DNA from: an uncultured Clostridia bacterium
GTDB taxonomy: Bacteria > Bacillota > Clostridia > Christensenellales > UBA1242
DNA length: 46,417 nt
Assembly: GCA_944384415.1 (NCBI GenBank)
Contig: CALWTF010000012.1
Span: 1-46,417 of the forward strand
Direction of reading: 5' to 3'
Part shown: one piece after another, positions 16,284 to 25,277 of the stretch
Numbering within the stretch: position 1 is the stretch's first letter
Layout: the number at the start of each line of letters is the position of its first letter
The notes under the pieces: model-generated
Databases searched by the model: none
What the model saw: only the letters and a program-made list of their open reading frames with translations
What the model was told of the DNA's origin: nothing
Program-made: the position numbers and the translations under genes

Positions 16284-18779
16284 ATGAAAAAGCAAAAAGA
16301 TGAAAAAGAAACAAAAAAACCTTTTAATGTTTTTCGCAAACCTATAACATATTTGCTTGGTGGGTTTGTTATTACAAGTGCTTTAGCATTCGCTGGATGT
16401 TCCGATGGTGTTAATGGAAAAGACGGAAAAGACGGTGCAAACGGTGTAGATGGTTCTGTTTGGCATTCAGGAACAGAAGTCAGTCAAGTTGTTGATTTTA
16501 AAGTAGGCGATTATTTTTTTGATACTGATGATTATAATATATATAAATATGGCAGTAATGGTTGGGAGTTGATTAGTAATATCAAAGGTGAACAAGGTGA
16601 ACAAGGTGAGCAAGGACCGCAAGGTGAACAAGGCGAACCTGGTATAAGTTCTTATACATATGTTAGATATGCAAGCGACGCTAATGGTACTGATATTTCA
16701 ATTACTCCACAAGAAGGCTTAAATTATATTTGTATTTTAACAACCAATTCGTCAATTCCACCTGAAAATAGCGAGTTTAAAAATTGGATTAAATTTGTTG
16801 GCGAAGATGGAAAAGATGGTGATGATGGTGCAAGTGTTTGGTTGGGTTATGATGGATACATTTGGATAGGAAATGAGCCAACAAGTGTTAGTTATAATAA
16901 AGATTTAATTACAGATTATACTGCGGAAAATACACTTGAACTTTTTACTGTTGGAAATAAATACTTTAACATGAATACTGTTGATGTATCAACTGAACAA
17001 GTTGCGTTAATGGGAAATTATTTTAGCAATATTGATAAAACAGGTTATTCTGATTTAAGTGTATCAAAAATTACAATTTATTGTAATAAAACTGGACAAT
17101 TAGCTATAGGTACTGCAAATGTTGCAGATATTGTTGAGTCAAGAACAAATGGTTCTAGTTTAGTATCAAATGTTTTAACATATGAAGTTGTTGAAGGATT
17201 AAATGAAATAGACTTAAATTTAATTTTAGGAGAAAATGAAACAATAATATTTGGTGGAACTGGAACAACTGCTGGTTTGAGTTTGTATTATGTTGAAGGT
17301 GTTAATGGTAAAGATGAATATGGATACTTCACAACTATAAATAATTTGGCAAATTCTGAATTATTAAATACAACAACAATTGAAGATGTAAAATATAATG
17401 ACAAATTAATATTAAAAGTTGATTTATCTGTTACTAAAACAGAAGTTTCTGCTTGTGTAGGTATGTCTGATATTTATAGTAGTGTTAGCCAAACAGGTTT
17501 ACAATTAAATGCATTTAACCGTCTTGTGTTTAACGATTTAACAATGTTCGAAAATAAAACAATTACAAGTTTAAAAGCACCTTTTAGACAAATTGCAGAA
17601 AATCAAGTGTTTACAATATATGTAATTTCTCAAAGTGATGCTCAGAAATCTTCGTGGAAAGATATGAACTTGGAGAAAAAATATGAAATTAAAATTGACA
17701 GTAAATGTGCTAATGATATTAATACTTTTAAAACTCTTGATTTGTCTTCTTATAACATTGTTGTAGGTGAAGGCGAAACTTTGGCTTTTGGTAAAGATAC
17801 CGATACAGTAAATATTACTTATGGTTTTGGTGGTCAAAATGTGTTTGAATTTTCTGCATATCAAGTTTCAATAAGTGACAAGTATGATGGGGTGTTTAAA
17901 GGATTGCCAATAGATATATATTATTTGGCTAGTAATACAACCACTATGAAAGACCATTTAGATAAACTGAAAGCTGAAAATGATTTAGCTTCAACAAACA
18001 ATTTTTTGAAAGATAAAACATTATCTATTTTGGGTGATAGTATAAGTACTTATCGTGGTTATTCCAATAGTACAGAAGTGAATAATACACTAGGCAGTAA
18101 TTTTATTTATTATCCTGATAATGCTTCAATTAATGTTGATGAAACTTGGTGGAAACAGATAGTTGATAAAAATAATATGAGCTTGTTGGTTAATAATTCT
18201 GCATCTAGTTCTCGGGTTTATGGTTCATCAGATGAAACAAATGCTTGTGGAAATAGGGCTATCAATTTGCATGATAACACACTTGATAACAACCCTAATC
18301 AAACAATAATAAATCCTGATATTATTGCTGTTTATATGGGAACAAATGATTTTTATGCTTCTGGTCAAGCTGGAACACTTACAGAAAGTAGATTTACAGA
18401 AATTGAAGCGGCTGTTGATAGTGGTGAATTTACACCAACTACTTTTGCTGAAGGATATACTATGATGATATATAAAATGTTAAAAACATATCCAACAACA
18501 GATATATTTTGTTTTAATTTGCCAAACTTAAGCTCAAAAGAACTAGAAGCTAATTCATTACAAAAATTGCAGGAAATGAATGAAGTTATTGAGCAAATAG
18601 TTCAGCATTATTTTGATAGCAGTAAAGGAATATATTTAGTAGATTTATATAATAGTGAATTAAATTCAACAATAACAAGTGATATTTTAATTGATAATAT
18701 TCATCCTAATGCTAATGGTTTTGATATTATAACAGAAGTGTTTGAACAAAAATTAATTGAAGTTTATTCTAGTAAGTAA
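16284..18779 (+). CDS. Lipoprotein with collagen-like segments and a C-terminal SGNH/GDSL hydrolase
   Basis: The 831-aa protein begins with a basic leader, a hydrophobic core and the lipobox AFAGC (Cys39). Right after the lipid anchor come collagen-like triplets (GKDGKDGANG), then a second block (~97-120, GEQGEQGEQGPQ) and a third (GEDGKDGDDG). Long beta-rich regions occupy ~190-570. The last ~250 residues are an SGNH hydrolase: GDSIS (~585, nucleophile Ser), SASSS (block II), MGTND (~687, block III) and DNIHPN (~803, catalytic Asp/His). Such enzymes remove acyl groups from sugars or lipids, so it probably acts on an extracellular polysaccharide. GGAGGA lies 4 bases before the ATG. It stands alone. 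Confidence 0.88.
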   Translation: MKKQKDEKETKKPFNVFRKPITYLLGGFVITSALAFAGCSDGVNGKDGKDGANGVDGSVWHSGTEVSQVVDFKVGDYFFDTDDYNIYKYGSNGWELISNIKGEQGEQGEQGPQGEQGEPGISSYTYVRYASDANGTDISITPQEGLNYICILTTNSSIPPENSEFKNWIKFVGEDGKDGDDGASVWLGYDGYIWIGNEPTSVSYNKDLITDYTAENTLELFTVGNKYFNMNTVDVSTEQVALMGNYFSNIDKTGYSDLSVSKITIYCNKTGQLAIGTANVADIVESRTNGSSLVSNVLTYEVVEGLNEIDLNLILGENETIIFGGTGTTAGLSLYYVEGVNGKDEYGYFTTINNLANSELLNTTTIEDVKYNDKLILKVDLSVTKTEVSACVGMSDIYSSVSQTGLQLNAFNRLVFNDLTMFENKTITSLKAPFRQIAENQVFTIYVISQSDAQKSSWKDMNLEKKYEIKIDSKCANDINTFKTLDLSSYNIVVGEGETLAFGKDTDTVNITYGFGGQNVFEFSAYQVSISDKYDGVFKGLPIDIYYLASNTTTMKDHLDKLKAENDLASTNNFLKDKTLSILGDSISTYRGYSNSTEVNNTLGSNFIYYPDNASINVDETWWKQIVDKNNMSLLVNNSASSSRVYGSSDETNACGNRAINLHDNTLDNNPNQTIINPDIIAVYMGTNDFYASGQAGTLTESRFTEIEAAVDSGEFTPTTFAEGYTMMIYKMLKTYPTTDIFCFNLPNLSSKELEANSLQKLQEMNEVIEQIVQHYFDSSKGIYLVDLYNSELNSTITSDILIDNIHPNANGFDIITEVFEQKLIEVYSSK

Positions 18780-18892
18780 ATTAATTATATAAGTAATAAC
18801 ATTAAGTTCATTATAATAAATATATTATATAAATTAATTTTACAAAATAATGTTATTTTTAAAATTCAAGTTAAAGAATAATAAAAGTTAAT

Positions 18893-18926
18893 AAAAAATG
18901 AACCTACAAAAGTAGGTTCATTTTTT
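18893..18926. terminator. Terminator downstream of tRNA-Leu
   Basis: The stem AAAAAATGAACCTAC / GTAGGTTCATTTTTT has an AAAA loop. It lies directly after the tRNA-Leu 3' end in the leftward direction and can also stop rightward transcription from the SGNH gene. The preceding bases 18780-18892 are AT-rich with no gene. Confidence 0.8.
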
Positions 18927-18927
18927 A

Positions 18928-19014
18928 TGGTGCTGGAGGTGGGACTTGAACCCACACGAGATTGCTCCCATCGGATTTTGAGTCCGACGCGTCTGCCAAT
19001 TCCACCACTCCAGC
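18928..19014 (-). tRNA. tRNA-Leu (anticodon CAA)
   Basis: On the minus strand the acceptor stem GCTGGAG pairs with CTCCAGC. The anticodon loop is CTCAAAA, and the long variable arm (GGGAGCAATCTC region) is typical of class II tRNAs. The T-arm is GGTTCAAGTCC and CCA is encoded (18930-18928). It reads UUG codons. Confidence 0.96.
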
Positions 19015-19024
19015 GTATAATGTC

Positions 19025-19053
19025 ATTCTAACACAATTTTTTAAAATTTGCAA
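19025..19053 (-). promoter_or_regulatory. Promoter of tRNA-Leu
   Basis: On the minus strand TTGCAA (19053-19048), 17 bases, TAGAAT (19030-19025), about 10 bases before the tRNA 5' end. Confidence 0.6.
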
Positions 19054-19174
19054 GGGATAAACAAAAAAATATTATTTAATGAATGCAAAAATCATATTTA
19101 TTTTATTGCAAAAGTAAAAATTGATTTTTAAAAGTTTGTATGATATTATTATTAACAGGAGTTATTGTTTAGAA

Positions 19175-21985
19175 ATGGAAAATATTTTAGAAAAAATTAT
19201 AACAATCAACAAAAATGTTAAAATAGAACTTGAAAATGGTGAGGAAAAAGATTTTGTCACTTCGTATAAAGTTGATTTGCCATCGATAAATCAAAATAAT
19301 ATTGAACAGGTAAAACAAACCAAAAAAGTTAAATCGGCTACAGATTTTGTTTGGGCAAATTATGGCATTAATTATTCAAAATTTAAGGCTAGTAATGGTA
19401 AATTAGCTATTCCTTATTTTTTAAATAATGAAGTAAAAACAAGAAATTATGTTTTGGGTTTAGCTGTTGATGGTACAACTTATGAATGTATTTATTCTAA
19501 CGATTGTTTGGGTATTGTTCCTAAATTAACTTTAAAATTGCCTTTAAGTGATGAAAATTTTAAAACTAAAAAGACTGTTTATGAAAATGGTGACGAAAAG
19601 CATTTGTTTGAATTTGGAATTTATCCTAAAAATTGTGTTGATAAAAAAACAAATGAAACATTAGAAAAACTTTACAAACAACAAAATTTTAATGAACTTT
19701 TACCAACGGGTTTATGGTATTCGACAAATGGTTTAATAAATGGTTTAACAGGATATGCTTCAATGTTAAATCCTGAATTTGTTTTTAATAATAAAAAGTT
19801 TGTAAGAGCAATAGTTAGGAAAAATGTTTCAAATGTTAAATATTCGTCAGGCGAACCTGTTCAAAGTACAGGTGATGTACAATGGTTTCAGGTTGAACCT
19901 ATTTCTTTTGAAATTTTAAATTGGAGCCAAATGCCTAAATATATAAACCCACAAGGCGATGGAACTGCTACAACACTGCAAGCCGAAACTGATGAAGCAA
20001 TTGTTTCTGGAATACCTTTTTTAGCAAGCGAATTTTTGCCACAAATTTCTTATTATCAATTATGGGAAAACAGTGTTATCAAGGCTTTTTTAAACAGTGA
20101 GAAAACCAGTGAAACAATTGCTAATTCGCAATTTGACATAATCACAGATTGGGATTTTAAACAAAAAGGCTTGTTATATGAAGCCTTTAATTTAAAAAGA
20201 ACGCCAATAAAAGTTTATGTAATTCCTAAGTGTGAAAATGAAATTTGTATGTCTGCATTTGAAGGTTGTGTAACTATTGAAAAAATAATTGTACCTAATC
20301 ATATAAAACAAATTGGTGATAGGGCATTTGCTGGTTTAAATTTAAAAACACAAGTTGTGTTTGAAACAGGATTAAATAATGTTATTTTATCGGAAAATAC
20401 ATTTGATGATACTAATTTTAAATTTATTTATATTACAAAAAATGGTAAATATGTTATTTTATCAAATTTTGAAGATAAACAATTGCAAAAACTTTCTTTT
20501 TGCGAAAATTTTAATTTAAAAACTTTTGAAAAATTAATTGAACCAAATTACAGAAATAACTATATTAAATTGCATAAATGGTATAATGAAAAAACCATAA
20601 AATTTATACCACCAGATTTTATTTGCGAAACATTCCCATTTGATAAAATTGAAAACTTTTTTATTAACAAAAATAACAACAAATGGGGGCAATTAGTTAA
20701 AAATTTAAAATTTGATACTCTTGAAGGAATTGAAAAACAAAACGCCTTAACTGATTTATTAAAAATTTATTATGCAATCGGTGGCTTTTCAGATGTAGAA
20801 AGCAATCGAGATAAAGCTTTTAAGTTTATTATTGAAAATGTTGCAACAAACAAAAATGACAATTTAAGTGTTCAAGATATAGCAAACGATATACACAGAA
20901 GGTTTTCAAGAATAGAATTAAAAGGTGATTTTAATCCTGTTTTTGCACAATTTTTTATGAAATATTATGGTAAAAACCCAAATTTTATGTGTTTTAATTT
21001 TGAAAATGATTCTAATACCGAGTCGGTTAAGGATTATTTATGTATGGCGCACAACCGCTTTGAAAATATTTTAAAAGCTTTTCCTAATAGAACAGTTAAC
21101 GGTACTGAACAGCGTTCATTATTATCGCCCGAATTTGTTGCAAAACATTCAATTCACACCGATTATAAAAACATTAAACAAGGCAATAAATTGTTGGCTG
21201 AAATTGTTGGACAATATGGTTATACTCAAAAACAATTTGAAATTATTCAAGATGTTTTTGAAAGAGCAAAGCGTATAAAAAACAGTTATGTTATAAAAGC
21301 GGATAATTCAGCACAATCAAATGAAAGTTTGATAAGTTTCAGATTTTTGGAAAAAGATGACCCATTGGGATTTGTTTTGGGTGACATAACCAATTGTTGT
21401 CAGGTTGTTGGTGGAACTGCGCAAAGTTGCGTGTTTGATGGATATACAAATCCAAATGCAGGTTTTTTAATTTTTGAAACATCGTTATTGGATAAAAATG
21501 GAAATCCAACCAATGAAAAAACAATTTTAGGTCAAGCCTATATTTGGTATGACCCTCAAACAAAAACTGTTTGTTACGATAATATAGAAATTCCTAAAAA
21601 AATAGGTCAAATGTTAAAGTTAGCAGAAAAAAATAATTCTGAATTTTCATATGAAGATTTTTTAAAAGCTGTTGAAGCAAGTGCAAATTCTGTTATGAAG
21701 GTTATGAATAAAAAAGAATTGCAAGTTAAACAAGTTACAACAGGGCAAGCTTATAATTCATTAAATGATGTTCTGTTGGCAAAATTTGGAAAACCAAATA
21801 CAACCGAACTTGCAAAACATCAGGGTTATTTGGGTTATAGTGACGCAAAAGAAGGTCAATTTATTATTAAAAAATATTGTGATGAAACTCAAAAATTTGA
21901 AGATGATATTATGTCGGTTGTTCAAGAAATAAAAAGTGATATTGAAACAATGGAAAATGTTACACTTAATTCAAGAACTATGTGA
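19175..21985 (+). CDS. Large modular cytosolic protein with BspA-type LRR and a conserved Cys-Cys-Gln C-terminal domain (936 aa)
   Basis: The start is set at the ATG at 19175, downstream of AACAGGAG (spacing 13, long). The earlier ATG at 19121 has no ribosome site. There is no signal peptide. Residues ~95-330 resemble the DUF6273-like domains common in gut Bacillota (FEFGIYPKN, WFQVEPISFEIL, LWENSVIKAFLN). A BspA-type leucine-rich repeat follows at ~350-395 (MSAFEGCVTIEKIIVPNHIK, IGDRAFAGL). After a helical middle, the last ~230 residues form a domain with LGDITNCCQ (C741, C742, Q743), NAGFLIFE, GQAYIWYD, CYDNIE and VTTGQAYNSLND. I have a sense of this motif set from large uncharacterised proteins and suspect a GNAT-like fold, but cannot prove it. 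Stop is TGA, the only clear one in the window. Confidence 0.75.
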   Translation: MENILEKIITINKNVKIELENGEEKDFVTSYKVDLPSINQNNIEQVKQTKKVKSATDFVWANYGINYSKFKASNGKLAIPYFLNNEVKTRNYVLGLAVDGTTYECIYSNDCLGIVPKLTLKLPLSDENFKTKKTVYENGDEKHLFEFGIYPKNCVDKKTNETLEKLYKQQNFNELLPTGLWYSTNGLINGLTGYASMLNPEFVFNNKKFVRAIVRKNVSNVKYSSGEPVQSTGDVQWFQVEPISFEILNWSQMPKYINPQGDGTATTLQAETDEAIVSGIPFLASEFLPQISYYQLWENSVIKAFLNSEKTSETIANSQFDIITDWDFKQKGLLYEAFNLKRTPIKVYVIPKCENEICMSAFEGCVTIEKIIVPNHIKQIGDRAFAGLNLKTQVVFETGLNNVILSENTFDDTNFKFIYITKNGKYVILSNFEDKQLQKLSFCENFNLKTFEKLIEPNYRNNYIKLHKWYNEKTIKFIPPDFICETFPFDKIENFFINKNNNKWGQLVKNLKFDTLEGIEKQNALTDLLKIYYAIGGFSDVESNRDKAFKFIIENVATNKNDNLSVQDIANDIHRRFSRIELKGDFNPVFAQFFMKYYGKNPNFMCFNFENDSNTESVKDYLCMAHNRFENILKAFPNRTVNGTEQRSLLSPEFVAKHSIHTDYKNIKQGNKLLAEIVGQYGYTQKQFEIIQDVFERAKRIKNSYVIKADNSAQSNESLISFRFLEKDDPLGFVLGDITNCCQVVGGTAQSCVFDGYTNPNAGFLIFETSLLDKNGNPTNEKTILGQAYIWYDPQTKTVCYDNIEIPKKIGQMLKLAEKNNSEFSYEDFLKAVEASANSVMKVMNKKELQVKQVTTGQAYNSLNDVLLAKFGKPNTTELAKHQGYLGYSDAKEGQFIIKKYCDETQKFEDDIMSVVQEIKSDIETMENVTLNSRTM

Positions 21986-21992
21986 GGTGTGA

Positions 21993-22229
21993 ATGGAAAA
22001 TTGTGAAATTTTAATAAACGAAATTAAAAAAAAGTTAAATGAAAAATTGTTAAAACTGCAAATGTTAAAAACAGAAAAAAGAAGTATATTAAATAAATGT
22101 AAAAAACTTGATAATATGGTTAATGATGAAATTAAAATTAAAATGCAAATTAATAAAAATAAATTTGAATTGTTGTTGCAAGAAATTTTGGAACTTTCAA
22201 AAAATGTAAAAGAAATTAAAAAAATATAA
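21993..22229 (+). CDS. Small coiled-coil protein (78 aa)
   Basis: It starts 8 bases after the stop of the 936-aa modular protein, with GAGGTG overlapping that stop region, so the two are cotranscribed. The sequence is almost entirely helical and Lys/Glu/Leu/Ile-rich (KLNEKLLKLQMLKTEKRSI, LLQEILELSKNVKEIKK), with leucine spacing expected of a coiled coil. It may be a binding partner or regulator of the large protein. Family unknown. Confidence 0.6.
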   Translation: MENCEILINEIKKKLNEKLLKLQMLKTEKRSILNKCKKLDNMVNDEIKIKMQINKNKFELLLQEILELSKNVKEIKKI

Positions 22230-22247
22230 GTATAAATTAAAATTTAA

Positions 22248-22276
22248 TTGTTAATTTATAATTTTAGTGATATTAT
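22248..22276 (+). promoter_or_regulatory. trpS promoter
   Basis: TTGTTA (22248-22253), 17 bases, TATTAT (22271-22276). The leader to the ATG is only about 30 bases, too short for a T-box. Confidence 0.5.
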
Positions 22277-22311
22277 TTAATAGAATTTTTTAATTTAAAA
22301 TTGAGGTAAAT

Positions 22312-23304
22312 ATGAAAAGAATGTTAACAGGTTTGCAACCAAGTGGCAAACTTACAATAGCTAACTATATTGGTGGAATAAAACCAATGATTTTAAATCA
22401 GGGTAAATACGACTCGTTTCTATTTATACCTGATTTGCATACAATAACTGTTCCACAAGATGCAACCATATTAAAACATAATATAAAAAATGCAATTGCA
22501 ATTTATCTTGCTTGTGGTATTGACCCCCAAAAAAATACAATATATTTACAATCGGATAATTTATACCACGCAAATTTATCTTGGATTCTTGAATGTAACA
22601 CATCTATGGGACAGCTTTCCAGAATGACACAGTATAAAGATAAAATCCAACGAGGTAAGCCTGCAGTTTGTGGTTTGTTCACTTATCCTGTTCTTATGGC
22701 AGCAGATATTTTACTTTACTCGGCAGATATTGTACCAACAGGTGCTGACCAAAAACAACATTTAGAACTTGCTCGTGATTTGGCAATTAATTTTAATAAC
22801 AAATATGGAAAAACTTTTGTAATTCCAGAACCTTATATTCCAGAAATTGGTGCAAAAATAATGGATTTACAAAATCCTGAAATTAAAATGAGCAAATCTG
22901 CTGAAAATCCAAAAGGTGTAATTTATTTAACTGATGATGAACAAACAGTTTTGAAAAAAATTAAAAGTGCAGTTACCGATAGTGAAGCTGTAGTAAAATA
23001 TGATGTTGAAAACAAACCAGGAATTTCAAATTTGATAACTATTTATTCTTGTTTATCTGGATTAAGTGTAAAAGATATTGAACAAAAATTTGGTAATGAA
23101 AATTATGGTGTTTTTAAAACTGAAGTAGCAAAGTTGATTTCTCAAACTTTAACCCCAATTCAACAAAAATATGAAATTTATAAAAATGATGAAAATATGA
23201 TAAAAGATATTTTACAAAAAGGTTTAGATGTTACAAATAATATTGCAAAAGAAAAGTATAACGAAGTAAAACAAAAAGTGGGGTTAGGCTTACATTTTGA
23301 TTAA
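22312..23304 (+). CDS. trpS: Tryptophanyl-tRNA synthetase
   Basis: This class I aminoacyl-tRNA synthetase charges tRNA-Trp. The 330-aa length is normal. The HIGH-type motif lies in PSGKLTIANY, where TIAN (15-18) stands in place of the common HLGN/TIGN. The tryptophan/ATP pocket motif GADQKQH (144-150) and KMSKS (192-196) are intact. GAGG precedes the ATG. It is a single gene with its own promoter and a strong terminator. There is no T-box leader. Confidence 0.97.
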   Translation: MKRMLTGLQPSGKLTIANYIGGIKPMILNQGKYDSFLFIPDLHTITVPQDATILKHNIKNAIAIYLACGIDPQKNTIYLQSDNLYHANLSWILECNTSMGQLSRMTQYKDKIQRGKPAVCGLFTYPVLMAADILLYSADIVPTGADQKQHLELARDLAINFNNKYGKTFVIPEPYIPEIGAKIMDLQNPEIKMSKSAENPKGVIYLTDDEQTVLKKIKSAVTDSEAVVKYDVENKPGISNLITIYSCLSGLSVKDIEQKFGNENYGVFKTEVAKLISQTLTPIQQKYEIYKNDENMIKDILQKGLDVTNNIAKEKYNEVKQKVGLGLHFD

Positions 23305-23315
23305 CATAGTGAATA

Positions 23316-23345
23316 AAAAACTAGGGATACCCCTAGTTTTTTTAC
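23316..23345. terminator. Bidirectional terminator between trpS and argS
   Basis: Stem AAAAACTAGGG / CCCTAGTTTTT with loop ATAC. The stop codon of argS lies at its edge. Confidence 0.85.
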
Positions 23346-25105
23346 ATTTTCTCAACTGTTTTGATACCTAAAATATTTAAAATAACTTTTAATGTTTGCA
23401 AAGTTAAAGTTGATAATTTTATCCAACTTGATTTTTTGTTTATATCTTGTTCTTTCATTAAATTTGTTGATGAATAAAATGTGTTATAATAATTAGCAAG
23501 CTTAAATGCAGTGTCACATAAATAACTTGGAGCCTTATCTTGATATGCTTTTAAAATACTGTCTTCAACAGTTGTTATTGTAAGTAAAATTTTCTTTTCA
23601 ATATTCGAATAAATATTAAAACTTTCAGTTTTTTCATTTATTTTATTTTTGTTTAAAAGTGAGTTTAATCGAGCAACAGTATATAAAAGGTAAGGGCCTG
23701 TTTTTCCTTCAAATTCCATAAATTTGTTTATATCAAAAACATAATCTTTTGCACGATAGTTTGAAAGGTCTGCAAATTTTAGTGTAGCAAGTGCTACACA
23801 ATTTTTAATTTCATCAATTTCATCAATTTTAAGGTCAGTTCTGTCTTTTAAATTTTGCTCAATTTTTTTCTTTGCTTCAAGTTGAATTTCATCAATTAAA
23901 TCACACAATTTCATTGTGCCACCTTCACGGGTTTTATAAGGTTTTCCATCTTTACCATTCATTGTTCCAAAACCAACAAATTCTAATTTGGTATTTATAT
24001 TTTTAATTTTTGTTTTTTCTGCACACCTAAAAAGTTGTGTAAAGTGCAATGATTGTCTATTATCAACCACATACCAAATTTCATCTGGATTTAGTTTGTT
24101 TTGTCTGTCAATTATTGTTGCTAAATCTGTTGTGCTATAAAGTGCAGCTCCATCAGACTTTATAAGTAAAAATGGGGGAATTTCAACTTTATCATCGGGT
24201 TCAGAAACATTGACAACCAATGCACCATTACTTTCATAAGCAAAGCCTTTTTCAACAAGATTATCAATCATTGGTTTTATAAGATAATTTGAACTGCTTT
24301 CTCCATTCCATAGTTCAAAGTTAACATCAAGATTATCATAATTATTTTTAGCTGCTTCTATTGATACTTTGCAAAACTGTTTCCAAAGCTCAATATAACC
24401 TTTGTTGTTGTTTTGTAATTCATAAGTTGCTTTTCTTGCTTCTTCCATAGCAGTTTCATCAGATTTTGCACGCTTGCTAGCTTCGGGATACAGTGTTTCT
24501 AAGTCCTCAATTGTTACTGGTGAAGTTTTTGGATATTCCCCCGAGAAGTTTTTGTCAAAATAAACCAAATCAGGCTGTCTTCTTTTAATTTCGGCAATAA
24601 CCATTCCCATTTGTAAACCCCAATCACCAAGATGTACATCGCCAATTACTTCATCACCAATAAAATTTGCAATTCGTTTTAAACTTTCACCTATGATAGC
24701 TGAACGCAAATGTCCAATATGCAAAGGTTTTGCAATGTTAGCCCCACCATAATCAATTACAATTTTTTTAGGAGTGTGTTTTTCTGCTATGTTTTGTTTA
24801 AAATTTTTTAATAAATCATCTGTATGTTTTGTTAAAAAGTTGTTATTTATTGTAATATTGATAAATCCAGCAGGTGCTATTTCAATTGTTTTAATAACTT
24901 CGTTTTTTTCAACATTACTTACAACTTCTTTTGCTATTTCCATTGGTGATTTGTGTGCAATTTTAGCTAGTTGCATACAGTCGTTACATTGAAAATCACA
25001 TAAATCTTCTCTTTCAGAATTTACAACCAATCCTTTATTTTCAAAACCCGATTTTTCAAAAGCTGTTTTAATAATTTTGTTTAATATTTCTTTTATATTT
25101 TTCAT
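23342..25105 (-). CDS. argS: Arginyl-tRNA synthetase
   Basis: This class I synthetase charges tRNA-Arg. The ATG at 25105 has AGGAG 6 bases upstream; the longer frame to 25168 passes through the promoter and is rejected. The product is 587 aa. The N-terminal Add-1 domain is followed by GGANIAKPLHIGHLRS, with HIGH at 129-132. The KMSKS loop is replaced by a non-canonical segment (KTREGGTMKL), as is usual in ArgS. The C-terminal anticodon-binding (DALR) domain is present. Confidence 0.97.
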   Translation of the reverse strand: MKNIKEILNKIIKTAFEKSGFENKGLVVNSEREDLCDFQCNDCMQLAKIAHKSPMEIAKEVVSNVEKNEVIKTIEIAPAGFINITINNNFLTKHTDDLLKNFKQNIAEKHTPKKIVIDYGGANIAKPLHIGHLRSAIIGESLKRIANFIGDEVIGDVHLGDWGLQMGMVIAEIKRRQPDLVYFDKNFSGEYPKTSPVTIEDLETLYPEASKRAKSDETAMEEARKATYELQNNNKGYIELWKQFCKVSIEAAKNNYDNLDVNFELWNGESSSNYLIKPMIDNLVEKGFAYESNGALVVNVSEPDDKVEIPPFLLIKSDGAALYSTTDLATIIDRQNKLNPDEIWYVVDNRQSLHFTQLFRCAEKTKIKNINTKLEFVGFGTMNGKDGKPYKTREGGTMKLCDLIDEIQLEAKKKIEQNLKDRTDLKIDEIDEIKNCVALATLKFADLSNYRAKDYVFDINKFMEFEGKTGPYLLYTVARLNSLLNKNKINEKTESFNIYSNIEKKILLTITTVEDSILKAYQDKAPSYLCDTAFKLANYYNTFYSSTNLMKEQDINKKSSWIKLSTLTLQTLKVILNILGIKTVEKM

Positions 25106-25129
25106 AACTACTCCTATAACTAGAACCAT

Positions 25130-25158
25130 ATTATATAATAAAACTTGATATAAATCAA
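25130..25158 (-). promoter_or_regulatory. argS promoter
   Basis: On the minus strand TTGATT (25158-25153), 17 bases, TATAAT (25135-25130). It overlaps the rejected longer reading of argS. Confidence 0.7.
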
Positions 25159-25210
25159 GAAAAAACAAAATAAGTAAAACAATTAAAAATTAATTATAAT
25201 TTATTTAAAA

Positions 25211-25258
25211 TAAAACAAGCTTTACATAACTAACAATTGTTTTAGTAAAGCCTGTTTT
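25211..25258 (-). terminator. Terminator of the mscS gene
   Basis: The 14-bp stem AAAACAGGCTTTAC / GTAAAGCTTGTTTT (one G-U pair) has a 19-base loop. T-rich sequence follows in the leftward direction. Confidence 0.7.
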
Positions 25259-25277
25259 TACTTTTTATTATTGTGTT

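Noticed and set aside
22230..22311. T-box leader before trpS
   Set aside because: The leader after the promoter is only about 30 bases, with no specifier loop or antiterminator motif.
25106..25168. Longer argS start at 25168
   Set aside because: The region contains the TTGATT-17-TATAAT promoter, and AGGAG precedes the ATG at 25105.
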